DNA of 64,000 bases from NCBI GenBank assembly GCA_947632105.1, contig CANROD010000003.1, positions 1-64,000 of the forward strand. Reading direction: 5' to 3'. This DNA is from an uncultured Oligella sp. GTDB taxonomy: Bacteria; Pseudomonadota; Gammaproteobacteria; Burkholderiales; Burkholderiaceae_B. Positions 30,708 to 40,449 of the stretch are shown here, piece after piece (the stretch's first letter is position 1; each line of letters starts with the position of its first letter). The notes under the pieces are model-generated. The model was not told the origin of the DNA and did not search any database. It saw only the letters and a list, made by a program, of their open reading frames with translations. The translations under genes and the position numbers were made by a program.

Positions 30708-30744
30708 AATAAAGGGTGAGAGTTTTTAGCTCTCACCCTTTATT
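30708..30744. terminator. Bidirectional intrinsic terminator
   Basis: Perfect 15-bp arms aataaagggtgagag / ctctcaccctttatt between convergent tcuB and abrB-like gene. Confidence 0.88.
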
Positions 30745-30751
30745 GCCATCT

Positions 30752-31822
30752 TTAACGCCTACTCTTTGCTAGGTGATATTTATCTAGCCAGCGGTAAAGC
30801 GGCCCCACGGTTAATAATACAAATATCAGCCTACTGACCTGAAAGCTAGTAACTAAAGGCGCTCCTAACATTAACACTTTAGCCGTAATGGCCATTTCCG
30901 CTAATCCCCCTGGACTCATAGCTAATACAGCCGTCGGAAAGTAAATATCTGACATATAAGCCACAATAGCACAAAAAACAAATGCTAAAAGCAGATAAAC
31001 AGTTGTCATCAGGCTAACAGCACCCAAAAACTTAGGCGCTTGTTTAAAGAATCCAGCTCGATAATTACTACCTAGAGACCAACCCAAAAACAACTGACCT
31101 ATACGCTGAATCTCAGGTTGTAGTTGAGTAAAAACTATCTCATTGGACGTCAATAAGGCTGTGACTATGATGCCACCAAGCATCATAGCATTTGGCGCTT
31201 TAATCCTTTCCAAAATAAAGCAACCTATCCCCGTTAAGGCCGCTAGTTTAATTAATCCAATATAACTGTATTCAACCAACTGCCCATGCGAAATTAAATC
31301 CCCTTTAAATCCTAAAAACTGGAAACTAAAGGGAATGATGACCACAATGATTAAAACTCGCAAACTATGAGCAGAAGCAACTAACGACAGGTTAGTCGAA
31401 CCATTCTTTTCTGCTAAAACTACCATTTCACTAGCACCGCCTACCGTACTACCAAAATAAGCCGTAGTATAGTCAACACCACCCCACTTGTACAAAATCC
31501 ACGAACCAATTAAGCCAATCACAATAGCAAAAAAACAGCCCGCCACTACATAAGCCGAAAGTGTTTCAATAATTTCAACCGTTTCAGAGGTAAACTGCAG
31601 TCCTAACGCAATACCTACAATCCACTGCCCAACTTTTCTAAACCCCACATGACAAAGAATACTAGCGCCATTCACTCTAAAAACAGCGGTAAAAAGTAAT
31701 GAGCCTAAAAGCCAAGGAATAGGTGTACCTATCGCATCAGCAATTAACGCACCTGAAAGGGCTACGACAAAGCCCAAAAAAATCTGTTTAACCATAAAAT
31801 GAATATCATTAACAATTGTCAA
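30752..31822 (-). CDS. AbrB family membrane transporter (duplicated AbrB/ammonia monooxygenase-like domain)
   Basis: IGTPIPWLLGSLLFTA, GSTVGGASEMVVLAEKNG, MSPGGLAEMAITAKVL repeated-domain signatures. Confidence 0.82.
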   Translation of the reverse strand: MTIVNDIHFMVKQIFLGFVVALSGALIADAIGTPIPWLLGSLLFTAVFRVNGASILCHVGFRKVGQWIVGIALGLQFTSETVEIIETLSAYVVAGCFFAIVIGLIGSWILYKWGGVDYTTAYFGSTVGGASEMVVLAEKNGSTNLSLVASAHSLRVLIIVVIIPFSFQFLGFKGDLISHGQLVEYSYIGLIKLAALTGIGCFILERIKAPNAMMLGGIIVTALLTSNEIVFTQLQPEIQRIGQLFLGWSLGSNYRAGFFKQAPKFLGAVSLMTTVYLLLAFVFCAIVAYMSDIYFPTAVLAMSPGGLAEMAITAKVLMLGAPLVTSFQVSRLIFVLLTVGPLYRWLDKYHLAKSRR

Positions 31823-31864
31823 TAGCTGATACTAAACTACTGTTCAACTTTATATAGACACAAA

Positions 31865-31904
31865 AAAACTGGTGCTAGCCTTACAACATACTAGCACCAG
31901 TTTT
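31865..31904. terminator. Intrinsic terminator downstream of tctA
   Basis: Perfect 14-bp arms aaaactggtgctag / ctagcaccagtttt. Confidence 0.8.
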
Positions 31905-31938
31905 ACTTAAATAAGCACATCAAACTCAAACAATACGT

Positions 31939-33459
31939 TTAATTTGCTGGTGCACTTCTACCCCCCATCCAACGGCGTAACATAGGTGGGAACACGATGA
32001 CAGATACCGCTAAAACCCATAAAGCAATAGTGATATTACTACCAAACAAAATGTCTAGATCGCCATTGCTGATAGACAAGGCACGTCGAAGGTTTTGCTC
32101 CATCAGATTACCTAAAACCACACCCAATACTAATGGCGCTAACGGTACGTCTAATTTACGAAAGAAATAGCCTACTAAACCAATAATAACGACCATATAC
32201 AAGTCAAAGCTAGTAGCATTTAATGCCCAAACCCCGATAAAACTAATCGCTAAAATACCCGGCACTAACAACCATGCTGGGATGTTAAGCATAGCAGCGA
32301 ACACTCTAACCATTGGAATATTCATCAACAATAGCATCACGTTAGCGATAAATAGTGAAGCGATTAAACCCCAAACAATTTGTGGTTGGTACTCAAATAA
32401 TGCAGGCCCAGGCGTGATATTGTATAAAGTCAACGCCCCCATCATAACGGCTGTTGTTCCTGAACCTGGCACACCTAAAGTTAACATAGGAATAAATGAA
32501 CCGGTAGCAGACGCATTATTAGCAGCTTCTGGCGCAGCCAAGCCTCGTAAATCACCTTGACCAAATTGCGCATTAGGGTCTCTGCCTTCTACGAACTTTT
32601 TCTCAGTTGAGTAAGCAACTGCAGATGCAACACTCGCTCCCGCTCCCGGAAGAACGCCAACAATAAAGCCAATTACACCACCACGGATAGAAGTCCACCA
32701 GGTTTTCTTGGCTTCACTAACATTAAATAACTTACGCTTACTCTTAGGGACACTGATAGAATGACCTTTCAGCAGATTCTCAAGCATTTGCAGCATTTCT
32801 GAAACGGCAAATAAACCGATGACTACTACAACGAAATCAACGCCATCTGACAGATTAGCAATATCAAAAGTGTAACGATAAACACCTGAGTTAGCATCCA
32901 CTCCGACAGTCGAAATAGCTAAGCCCGTAAGCGCTGCAATCATACCTTTGATTGGCTGCTCACCTAATAAACTGGTTAAGGCACAAAAGGCAAACACCAT
33001 TAGTACAAAATACTCAGCAGGCCCAAAAGCAACCGCCCACTTAGCTAACGCAGGAGCTAAAAACAACACTCCAATAATAGCGATAGTAGAACCAATAAAA
33101 GAAGACCAAGCAGAAAGGGATAAAGCCACACTAGCCAACCCCTTACGAGCTAATGGATAACCATCTAGCGTCGTCATGACTGCTGCTGCCTCACCCGGTA
33201 CGTTAATTAGAATTGACGAAATACGTCCACCATACTCAGCGCCTACATAAACTGCTGCAAGTAAAATTAATGCGCTTTCAGGAGGTAACTGCATCGCAAA
33301 AGCAATAGGCACCAACATAGCGACAGCATTGATTGGACCTAGCCCTGGCAGAACTCCTACGATCGTTCCAATTACACCGCCGAGCGCCGCGATTAAAAGG
33401 TTAATACCCGAAAAGGCAACCCCCATTCCCATCGCTAAGTTCTCAAAAACTCCACTCAT
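31939..33459 (-). CDS. tctA: Tripartite tricarboxylate transporter large membrane subunit TctA
   Basis: GVIGTIVGVLPGLGPINAVAMLVP, GAGASVASAVAYSTEK, GVPGSGTTAVMMGAL. Confidence 0.94.
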   Translation of the reverse strand: MSGVFENLAMGMGVAFSGINLLIAALGGVIGTIVGVLPGLGPINAVAMLVPIAFAMQLPPESALILLAAVYVGAEYGGRISSILINVPGEAAAVMTTLDGYPLARKGLASVALSLSAWSSFIGSTIAIIGVLFLAPALAKWAVAFGPAEYFVLMVFAFCALTSLLGEQPIKGMIAALTGLAISTVGVDANSGVYRYTFDIANLSDGVDFVVVVIGLFAVSEMLQMLENLLKGHSISVPKSKRKLFNVSEAKKTWWTSIRGGVIGFIVGVLPGAGASVASAVAYSTEKKFVEGRDPNAQFGQGDLRGLAAPEAANNASATGSFIPMLTLGVPGSGTTAVMMGALTLYNITPGPALFEYQPQIVWGLIASLFIANVMLLLMNIPMVRVFAAMLNIPAWLLVPGILAISFIGVWALNATSFDLYMVVIIGLVGYFFRKLDVPLAPLVLGVVLGNLMEQNLRRALSISNGDLDILFGSNITIALWVLAVSVIVFPPMLRRWMGGRSAPAN

Positions 33460-33899
33460 AACACACCTCCTAAAATACCTTGAGGCAATACTACGTCTAA
33501 GGTTCTATCAAATAGTAAAAAGAATAATACCGACATAACGACACCGCCAACAACGGCTTGCCACCATTTGGCACCGAAAAGCTTGCCAACAAAAATCGTC
33601 ATGAGCGCAGTGGACACGATAAAACCTAAAATATTAAATAAGAAAGCGTATAAAACGATATAAGCCACCATCGTAAGGATTCGAAGATTGGCGCTTTTTG
33701 TATTTACCTCTGCCTCACTCCCACCTTTAACAGTAAGAATTAACCCGCAGATAGCCATAATTACTGCAATTAATAAGGGAAATGCCTTAGGACCAATAGG
33801 CTCATAGGAGAAAGGAGGCTCCAAATCATATCCAAAAACACCCAAGAAAACAGCAAATAAAATTGCCACAATCCCGAGAGTGCGATCAGTTAATTTCAT
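33456..33899 (-). CDS. tctB: Tripartite tricarboxylate transporter small membrane subunit TctB
   Basis: Four-TM TctB-like protein, ATGA overlap with tctA. Confidence 0.88.
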   Translation of the reverse strand: MKLTDRTLGIVAILFAVFLGVFGYDLEPPFSYEPIGPKAFPLLIAVIMAICGLILTVKGGSEAEVNTKSANLRILTMVAYIVLYAFLFNILGFIVSTALMTIFVGKLFGAKWWQAVVGGVVMSVLFFLLFDRTLDVVLPQGILGGVL

Positions 33900-34013
33900 C
33901 TTGATTTTTCCTCAAAGATTCCTCAAAGCTAAACCCTAGTACAACTAGGTGCGCTAAGGCTTAGCTTTTATATAATCTCAACTACTAGATTGATTATTAA
34001 TGACGTTGAAAGG

Positions 34014-35009
34014 TTACTTTTTGATTAAACCAAAGCTATCAGCTAGCTCAGTGTAGAATTTCACGCGCTCTTTGACATAGGCATCTACTTCTGGGCCTGC
34101 CATATCGTATGGAAATAATCCTTGCTGTTTCTGTATTGTTTTAAAGGTTTCAGTTTTGAAAAGCTCTTCAAAAGCATGTACCCACCAATCATACTGCTCA
34201 TCACTCACATCAGGCCCAACATAGAACCCACGCACGATAGACCATACGATGTCATAGCCCAATTCCTTGGCTGTTGGTACGTCCTCTAATAAGCCTGGTA
34301 AACGCTCATCACTAAATACAGTCAAGACTCGCATATCTGAGCCACCCTCAATGGCTGCGACAGCTTCAGCTGCTCCAGTTGATAAGATTTGAACATGATT
34401 ACCGCTTAAGGCTGTCGCTGCTTCACCACCACCTTCAAAAGCGACAAAACGGACTTTTTTGTAATCCACTCCAGCTGCCTGTCCTGTCAGAGCCACAACC
34501 ATCCAATCCTGACTACCAATAGAACCGCCCGCGCCAAAAACCACTTTGCTTGGATCAGTTTTTAGAGCTTGGATTAAATCATCAAGCGTTTTAAATGGTG
34601 AATCTTGACGGACCATTAAGGTGCCATAATCTGTACCAACGCTAGCTAGCCAACGCACATCATCAACGTCGTATCGACCGAATTTACCTTGAGCCAGATT
34701 GAGTAAAGAGCCGCCAGAGAAAGCAACAATGGCATTAGGATCTGCTCTACGCTGAGCTACAATACTGTTATAAGCTACTGCACCAATACCACCCGGCATA
34801 TAAATGGTACGCATCGGACTACTTAATAAGTCACTCTTTTGGAAGCTATTCACCGCAATACGACAGGTCAAATCAAAGCCCCCACCAGGCTGAGCCGGTG
34901 CAATGCACTCTGGACGCTCTGGTTCTTGTGCTTGCGCTACATTAGCTGAAAAAATCACACCACAGGCTAGAAATAGGCTAGATAACTTTTTAGTTAAACG
35001 CATAATCAC
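34014..35009 (-). CDS. tctC: Tripartite tricarboxylate transporter substrate-binding protein TctC
   Basis: Signal peptide LSSLFLACGVIFSANVAQAQ, ECIAPAQPGGGFDLTCRIAV, VVFGAGGSIGSQDWM. Start probably 35003 or 35009. Confidence 0.92.
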   Translation of the reverse strand: MIMRLTKKLSSLFLACGVIFSANVAQAQEPERPECIAPAQPGGGFDLTCRIAVNSFQKSDLLSSPMRTIYMPGGIGAVAYNSIVAQRRADPNAIVAFSGGSLLNLAQGKFGRYDVDDVRWLASVGTDYGTLMVRQDSPFKTLDDLIQALKTDPSKVVFGAGGSIGSQDWMVVALTGQAAGVDYKKVRFVAFEGGGEAATALSGNHVQILSTGAAEAVAAIEGGSDMRVLTVFSDERLPGLLEDVPTAKELGYDIVWSIVRGFYVGPDVSDEQYDWWVHAFEELFKTETFKTIQKQQGLFPYDMAGPEVDAYVKERVKFYTELADSFGLIKK

Positions 35010-35116
35010 TCCTCAATATATTTATAAATGTTTGTACGCCATTACAATAACTTTCAAAAGCTTTCGATTAGCTTTCAAACTATAAAAGTCTAGGGAAAAC
35101 ACTGAGTAATTTATGA

Positions 35117-36568
35117 TTAAATTTGTTTATCTTGACCGTTCTTTCTAAAAACCAAACGAACACATAGGCCAGTATTGTCCTCGTTGTTGAAAATCTCAAA
35201 CTCTCCTTGGTGGGTATCCATAACACTCTGCACAATTGCTAAACCCAAGCCAAAGCCATCTTGTTTTTTACCTTCATGTCCCCGTCTAAAACGCTTACCC
35301 GCTCCTGCCAAGTCAGCATCACTCATCCCAGGGCCGTTATCTCTTAGCTGCAAAACTGCCTTATCTTCTGAATCAATCACAGCCACTGTGATGACCGCTC
35401 CTTTATCACAGTAACGTATAGCATTAGTAATTAGATTATTTAAAGCCTCACGTATTAGCCAAGCAATAGCATTAATGTACACATGCCTCTGCGCTGGCTC
35501 AAAACCATAATCCATTTTCTTTTTCAGTGCTGCTATTGCATTCTCTGACACCACCTGCTCTACCAAAGCATTTAATTCGATGCACTCATACTCCTCTGCA
35601 TTACCGTACAATCCACTTGAACCCTGTACTCTTGCCAAACTTAAAAACTGATTAGTTAACTCAACGGTTTTTTGTAAACGGTTTTTTGCTGCTCCTAACA
35701 CCTCACTTAGCTCCGAAGAATCCGATAAGTGCTCAGCATATTCCAATTGAGTGTGAATGACAGATAATGGGGTTCGTAACTGGTGCGATGCATCATCAAG
35801 AAAAGTCCTTTGCTGTTCTGCTTTTTTTGCATAGCGTTCAATGTGACTATTGATAGCTCTCGTTAAAGGTCGCATTTCACGGGGCAAAAGCTTTTCATCA
35901 AGTGGTCGCAAATCATCTAAACGGCGATTTTCAATGTTTTTTGATGTAGTTCTTATTAACGAAGATGTCAGAATAACAGCTAAATAGATAAGGCCAAAAA
36001 GAAGCAACAACATGAGAAGGTTACTTAAAATAGTTTCCCACATATATTGTTGAATTACCTGATTCCTATCCTCTTGTGTCTCAGCCACTTGTATATACAA
36101 AGAAGAAACTGAACTATTTTCTAGTGATACAGGCATCTCTATCAGCATAGTAGCCACTCGAACTGGCTCACCTAAATACTCCCCATACTCAAAAAATGGG
36201 GTACCATAATCTAAAGACTCTGATGGCAATGGCAAATCAACATAACCAATTTCAGTTAAACCATCACTCGTAATTACTCTAAAATACACCTTACTATTAG
36301 TTGTCAACTCAATAAACTCCAACAAATAGAAAGGCTGCTCCATGCTAATACCACCATCTTCATAGTGCATATTCTTAGAAATAGCATAAAGCGCACCAGC
36401 TAAAGAACGGTCAAAGGCTTTATTCACATGTTCGTCAATATTGGCAATCGAACTCCATACAGTAAACATCACAACACACAATGACGATGGTAGTAACAAC
36501 CAAAGGAGTAGACTCTTAAAGCTACTTTCACTTAAGCGTTTAAGAAGTAATTGACGAAAACTTTTCAT
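35117..36568 (-). CDS. tctE: Two-component sensor histidine kinase (TctE-like)
   Basis: H-box DDASHQLRTPLSVIHTQLEYA, N-box EALNNLITNAIRYC, G-box GLGLAIVQSVMDTHQG; pairs with downstream-numbered response regulator and tct genes. Confidence 0.87.
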   Translation of the reverse strand: MKSFRQLLLKRLSESSFKSLLLWLLLPSSLCVVMFTVWSSIANIDEHVNKAFDRSLAGALYAISKNMHYEDGGISMEQPFYLLEFIELTTNSKVYFRVITSDGLTEIGYVDLPLPSESLDYGTPFFEYGEYLGEPVRVATMLIEMPVSLENSSVSSLYIQVAETQEDRNQVIQQYMWETILSNLLMLLLLFGLIYLAVILTSSLIRTTSKNIENRRLDDLRPLDEKLLPREMRPLTRAINSHIERYAKKAEQQRTFLDDASHQLRTPLSVIHTQLEYAEHLSDSSELSEVLGAAKNRLQKTVELTNQFLSLARVQGSSGLYGNAEEYECIELNALVEQVVSENAIAALKKKMDYGFEPAQRHVYINAIAWLIREALNNLITNAIRYCDKGAVITVAVIDSEDKAVLQLRDNGPGMSDADLAGAGKRFRRGHEGKKQDGFGLGLAIVQSVMDTHQGEFEIFNNEDNTGLCVRLVFRKNGQDKQI

Positions 36569-36613
36569 AAAAGATTAACTAGTTTTTACCTAAACCACTA
36601 AATTGTGCTGTAT

Positions 36614-37291
36614 TTAATCACTGTCAGCCTTTTGCAAACAATAACCAATACCCCGTAATGTAGCGATTTCTACTGAGTTAGTTAGTAGTTTTTTGCGTAG
36701 ACGATAAATGATCACCTCAATTGCTTCGAGACTTAAGTCACTATCAGTGTCTATTAAACGGTCAAGAATATGTTGTTTAGATACTGGCTCACCACTTTTA
36801 AGCATCAAGGCTCTTAAAACAGCAAACTCTCGCGGGGTTAAGGCTAAAGGCTCTCCATCAACGGTAAATTGATGGTTATTCAAATCCAACTTTAATTTCC
36901 CTAATGTTAAACCCATTTTTTCAAGACCTCGACTACGCCTAACTAATGCCGTTAAACGGGCCTTTAGCTCCTCTATACTAAAAGGTTTAGCTAAAAAATC
37001 ATCTGCCCCTAAAGCCAAGGTTTCAACGCGCTGAGTCAACGAGTCTCTAGCTGTCAATACTAAAATAGGGGTATAAATTTCTAACTCTCGAAGCTTTTTA
37101 ATTAAGGTGACTCCATCAATACCAGGCAAGCCTAAATCCAAAATAATGACATCAAACTCCTCAACTATTAATCGTTTAAAGGCTAACGCTCCGTCACTAG
37201 ACCACTCAACTAACCAATCAATATTTTGCTGTAAGCTCTTGCTCAACCAATGAGCTAAGTCTTGCTCATCCTCTACAATTAAAACTCTCAT
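36614..37291 (-). CDS. tctD: OmpR-family response regulator (TctD-like)
   Basis: MRVLIVEDEQDLAHWL, DVIILDLGLPGIDG, TARDSLTQRVETLALGADDFLAKPF, winged helix C-terminus. Confidence 0.9.
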   Translation of the reverse strand: MRVLIVEDEQDLAHWLSKSLQQNIDWLVEWSSDGALAFKRLIVEEFDVIILDLGLPGIDGVTLIKKLRELEIYTPILVLTARDSLTQRVETLALGADDFLAKPFSIEELKARLTALVRRSRGLEKMGLTLGKLKLDLNNHQFTVDGEPLALTPREFAVLRALMLKSGEPVSKQHILDRLIDTDSDLSLEAIEVIIYRLRKKLLTNSVEIATLRGIGYCLQKADSD

Positions 37292-37440
37292 ACCCTATAC
37301 CCCTCCCGATCATGGCAACCATCTCTACAACAACTCACAAAGCATACATACAGCACTGAGAAAAACTTTAAGTTGTTATTCAACATCGAACTGTATATAT
37401 TATTTAATGACAAATTATAGTCCGTTTTAAGGAGACAACG

Positions 37441-38382
37441 ATGTGCAAAACAAAAATCGTCATGCTTGATGACTGGGAAAATTACTTCGCCTCACACATA
37501 GACCGATCCGCTTTTACAGACAGGGTTGAACTGCAGATTTACCAAGAAAGCTTAGTTGGAGATAAGTTATACCGAGCTATAAAAGAAGCAGAAGTCATTA
37601 TTTTATTACGTGAGCGTACGGCAGTTGATATAGATTTTATTGCCCACGCCCCCCATTTAAAACATATTATTTGTACAGGCAATCAGGTTCGCAACCTCGA
37701 TAGTGCTGCGGCAGCAAAAGCGGGGATTAGTACCTCTTTTGCAAAAGGAGGAGACTCTAAATCCTCTACGTGCGAATTAGCATGGACGTTAATCCTATCC
37801 GCTTATAAGCAATTGGACAAACTCAGAATTAGTCCAATGCAAAGACAATGGCGCCCAACTGACTTTGTTCCTTCTTCTCTAAAGAACAAGCAACTAGGCG
37901 TTATTGGCTTAGGTAGTATCGGACAAAAAGTCGCTATCGTCGCCAAGGCTTTTGGTATGAAGGTAGCTTGCTGGAGTCCCAATATGACGTCTGAACGAGC
38001 CGCTGAATATGGAGTCGAAGCAATGAGCTTAGAAAAGTTAGTTAGTAGCTCGGACGTAGTCAGCATCCATTTGGTACTAGGTGAAACAACACGGCATATC
38101 CTTAATGCTCAGACACTCTCTTTATTTAAAAAAGAATCTGTCTTAGTTAATACTTCCAGAGCAGAAATTATCGATCCAAAGGCCTTAATCGCTGCATTAA
38201 CAAATGGTCAGCTACCCTTTTATGCAACTGATGTATTTGAAGAAGAGCCTTTACCAAGCGAGCACCCCTTTTACTCGCTTGATAATGTATTAATGACAGC
38301 ACACTATGGCTTTGTTGCTGCAGAAGTGTACCAATTATTCGCAGAAAACATCCATAAAGAGATTAAAGCCTACCTAGACTAA
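37441..38382 (+). CDS. D-2-hydroxyacid dehydrogenase family protein
   Basis: GVIGLGSIGQKVAIVAKAFGMKV, SIHLVLGETTRHIL, ATDVFEEEPLPSEHPFYSLDNVLMTAHYGF. Confidence 0.88.
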   Translation: MCKTKIVMLDDWENYFASHIDRSAFTDRVELQIYQESLVGDKLYRAIKEAEVIILLRERTAVDIDFIAHAPHLKHIICTGNQVRNLDSAAAAKAGISTSFAKGGDSKSSTCELAWTLILSAYKQLDKLRISPMQRQWRPTDFVPSSLKNKQLGVIGLGSIGQKVAIVAKAFGMKVACWSPNMTSERAAEYGVEAMSLEKLVSSSDVVSIHLVLGETTRHILNAQTLSLFKKESVLVNTSRAEIIDPKALIAALTNGQLPFYATDVFEEEPLPSEHPFYSLDNVLMTAHYGFVAAEVYQLFAENIHKEIKAYLD

Positions 38383-39689
38383 AACGTAGTTTCACTCATA
38401 ACCGCATCATAAATCGCCAAGGCTTGCTTAATCTCGTCCTCACTAACGACTAACGGAGGAGCAACATGGATACGATTATCTGACATAAAGGGCAATAACC
38501 CCTTGGCGATTAAGCCGTTTTTGACCTGATTCATGGCATCAGCACTAGGCACCGCCTTAGTTTGACGGTCAGTCACTAGCTCAATCGCCCAAAACAGACC
38601 ACGACCACGAACATCACCAACTATCTTATGCTTTTCAGCTAGCTCCTTTAGGCCTGGGGCTAATACCTCACAACCCAAACGCTGAGCATTTTCAATCAAC
38701 TGCTCATCCTTCATGATGGCAATATTTTCTACAATTGAAGCCATAGCTAATGGGTGACCCGAATAAGTCAAACCGCCGGGAAACATCTGATCATCAAAAT
38801 AATCACTAATAGCCTCCGAAACAATCACGCCACCAACTGGCACATAGCCCGAGTTAACACCCTTGGCGATGGTGATTAAATCGGCCTGAACATCAGCATG
38901 CTGATGAGCAAACCACTTACCAGTACGACCAAAACCCACCATTACCTCATCCATAATGAGCATGATACCAAACTCATCACACAGCGCTCTAACCCCTTCA
39001 AAATAACCTTGTGGAGGTACTACAACACCAACACTACCCGGTAAAGCCTCTAAGATAATCGCGGCAATATTACTCGGATCCTCCGACTCAATCACACGAC
39101 GTAAATGATGCAAGGCGCGCTCGCACTCTTCCTCTTCATTAGAAGACCAGAAATCACTACGATATGGATGAGGACCAAAGAAATGCACAAAACCATGAGC
39201 GTATTCATTTTTAAAGCGACGGCGCTCACCAGTTGCTTGAATCGCACCGCTAGTATTACCGTGATATGAACGGTATTGAGAAAGAATTTTATCGCGACCA
39301 GTAAAAATACGCGCCATACGAAAAGCGTTTTCTACCGCATCGGCACCGGCATTAGTAAAGAAGACCTTTTTAAAGCCAGCAGGCGCCACACTTAAAATAG
39401 CCTCTGCAGCTCGGGCACGGGTGATATTGGCATGAGCCGGCGCAACCGTTGCAAGCTCAGCTGCTTGCTCTTGAATTGCCTTAACCAGACGTGGGTGCTG
39501 ATGACCAACGTTGGTATTAACTAGCTGACTACTGAAATCTAAATACTCATTACCCTCATAGTCCCAGACCTTAACCCCCGAGCCTGATTTAATCACAAAA
39601 GGATTGAGCTTACCCTGAACAGACCAGGAATGCATCACTCGACTGATATCGGCTGTTTTAACATCATCATTGCTTAGTTGCTGACTCAT
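38379..39689 (-). CDS. Class III PLP-dependent aminotransferase (taurine--pyruvate/aspartate aminotransferase family)
   Basis: YLDFSSQLVNTNVGHQHPRLV, FTNAGADAVENAFRMAR, LIMDEVMVGFGRTGKWFAHQ, ITIAKGVNSGYVPVGGVIVS. Confidence 0.87.
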   Translation of the reverse strand: MSQQLSNDDVKTADISRVMHSWSVQGKLNPFVIKSGSGVKVWDYEGNEYLDFSSQLVNTNVGHQHPRLVKAIQEQAAELATVAPAHANITRARAAEAILSVAPAGFKKVFFTNAGADAVENAFRMARIFTGRDKILSQYRSYHGNTSGAIQATGERRRFKNEYAHGFVHFFGPHPYRSDFWSSNEEEECERALHHLRRVIESEDPSNIAAIILEALPGSVGVVVPPQGYFEGVRALCDEFGIMLIMDEVMVGFGRTGKWFAHQHADVQADLITIAKGVNSGYVPVGGVIVSEAISDYFDDQMFPGGLTYSGHPLAMASIVENIAIMKDEQLIENAQRLGCEVLAPGLKELAEKHKIVGDVRGRGLFWAIELVTDRQTKAVPSADAMNQVKNGLIAKGLLPFMSDNRIHVAPPLVVSEDEIKQALAIYDAVMSETTF

Positions 39690-40449
39690 CTACTTACTCC
39701 TAATTTGAATATTATTGTTAGCTAAGTGGCTTCTTAGCACTGTAGTTATAGTAGCTTTTTATTTACTAAAGAGCCAATAAAAAAGCAATGCCTCAGACTC
39801 TCTCTAAAGCGTCGCTTAAACGTCATCAGCACGATTAAAAGTAATTGCTAAAGTTTTACCAAAATAACGCACCTTAAAACATCAGACCTTAAGAAGGCTT
39901 TATCGTCGACCTTGTCATTAACTTCTTGACCATAAAAAGTATGCTTATAGAAAGTATCAGAATAAAACGCCGAGGATTCAGCAACATCGTCAGTATTACG
40001 ATGATCTTACGAACACGCCTTACTCTGTTCAGATAGGCAGCAATATCCCACACGTCTTCACCTTTAATTAATAGTGCACAGCCCACAAGACTTATTACAC
40101 TTAACACAACCTGTTAAGATAACCATACGAGAAATACTAGCCCCATCGCGCCCGAATCAAACTCGAGATGACAGGCTATAAAAAGCGCAGATGCTTTCTT
40201 GTCCCTGCTCTAACACGGCAAGCTCAACTTCTACTCTGGGTACAGCGGAAACTGTCAGTACTCCAACCATCTCCTCTAGTCTAAACACCATATCAATTTT
40301 CTCATCAAGAATAAATTGAGTACCTATGATTAAAAATAAAATTAATTAAGTTAAAGTTAAAGTTAAAAATAGAGCTTATTCAGTAAAAATAACCAAGCGT
40401 GATTTCCTTAGCTTATATTAAAAGAACAATCAGTTTTTAAGAGAGAAAC

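Noticed and set aside
33925-33968. Hairpin aaagctaa...ttagcttt between tctB and tctC
   Set aside because: Arms only 8 bp with a long loop; could be an attenuating element but too weak to annotate.
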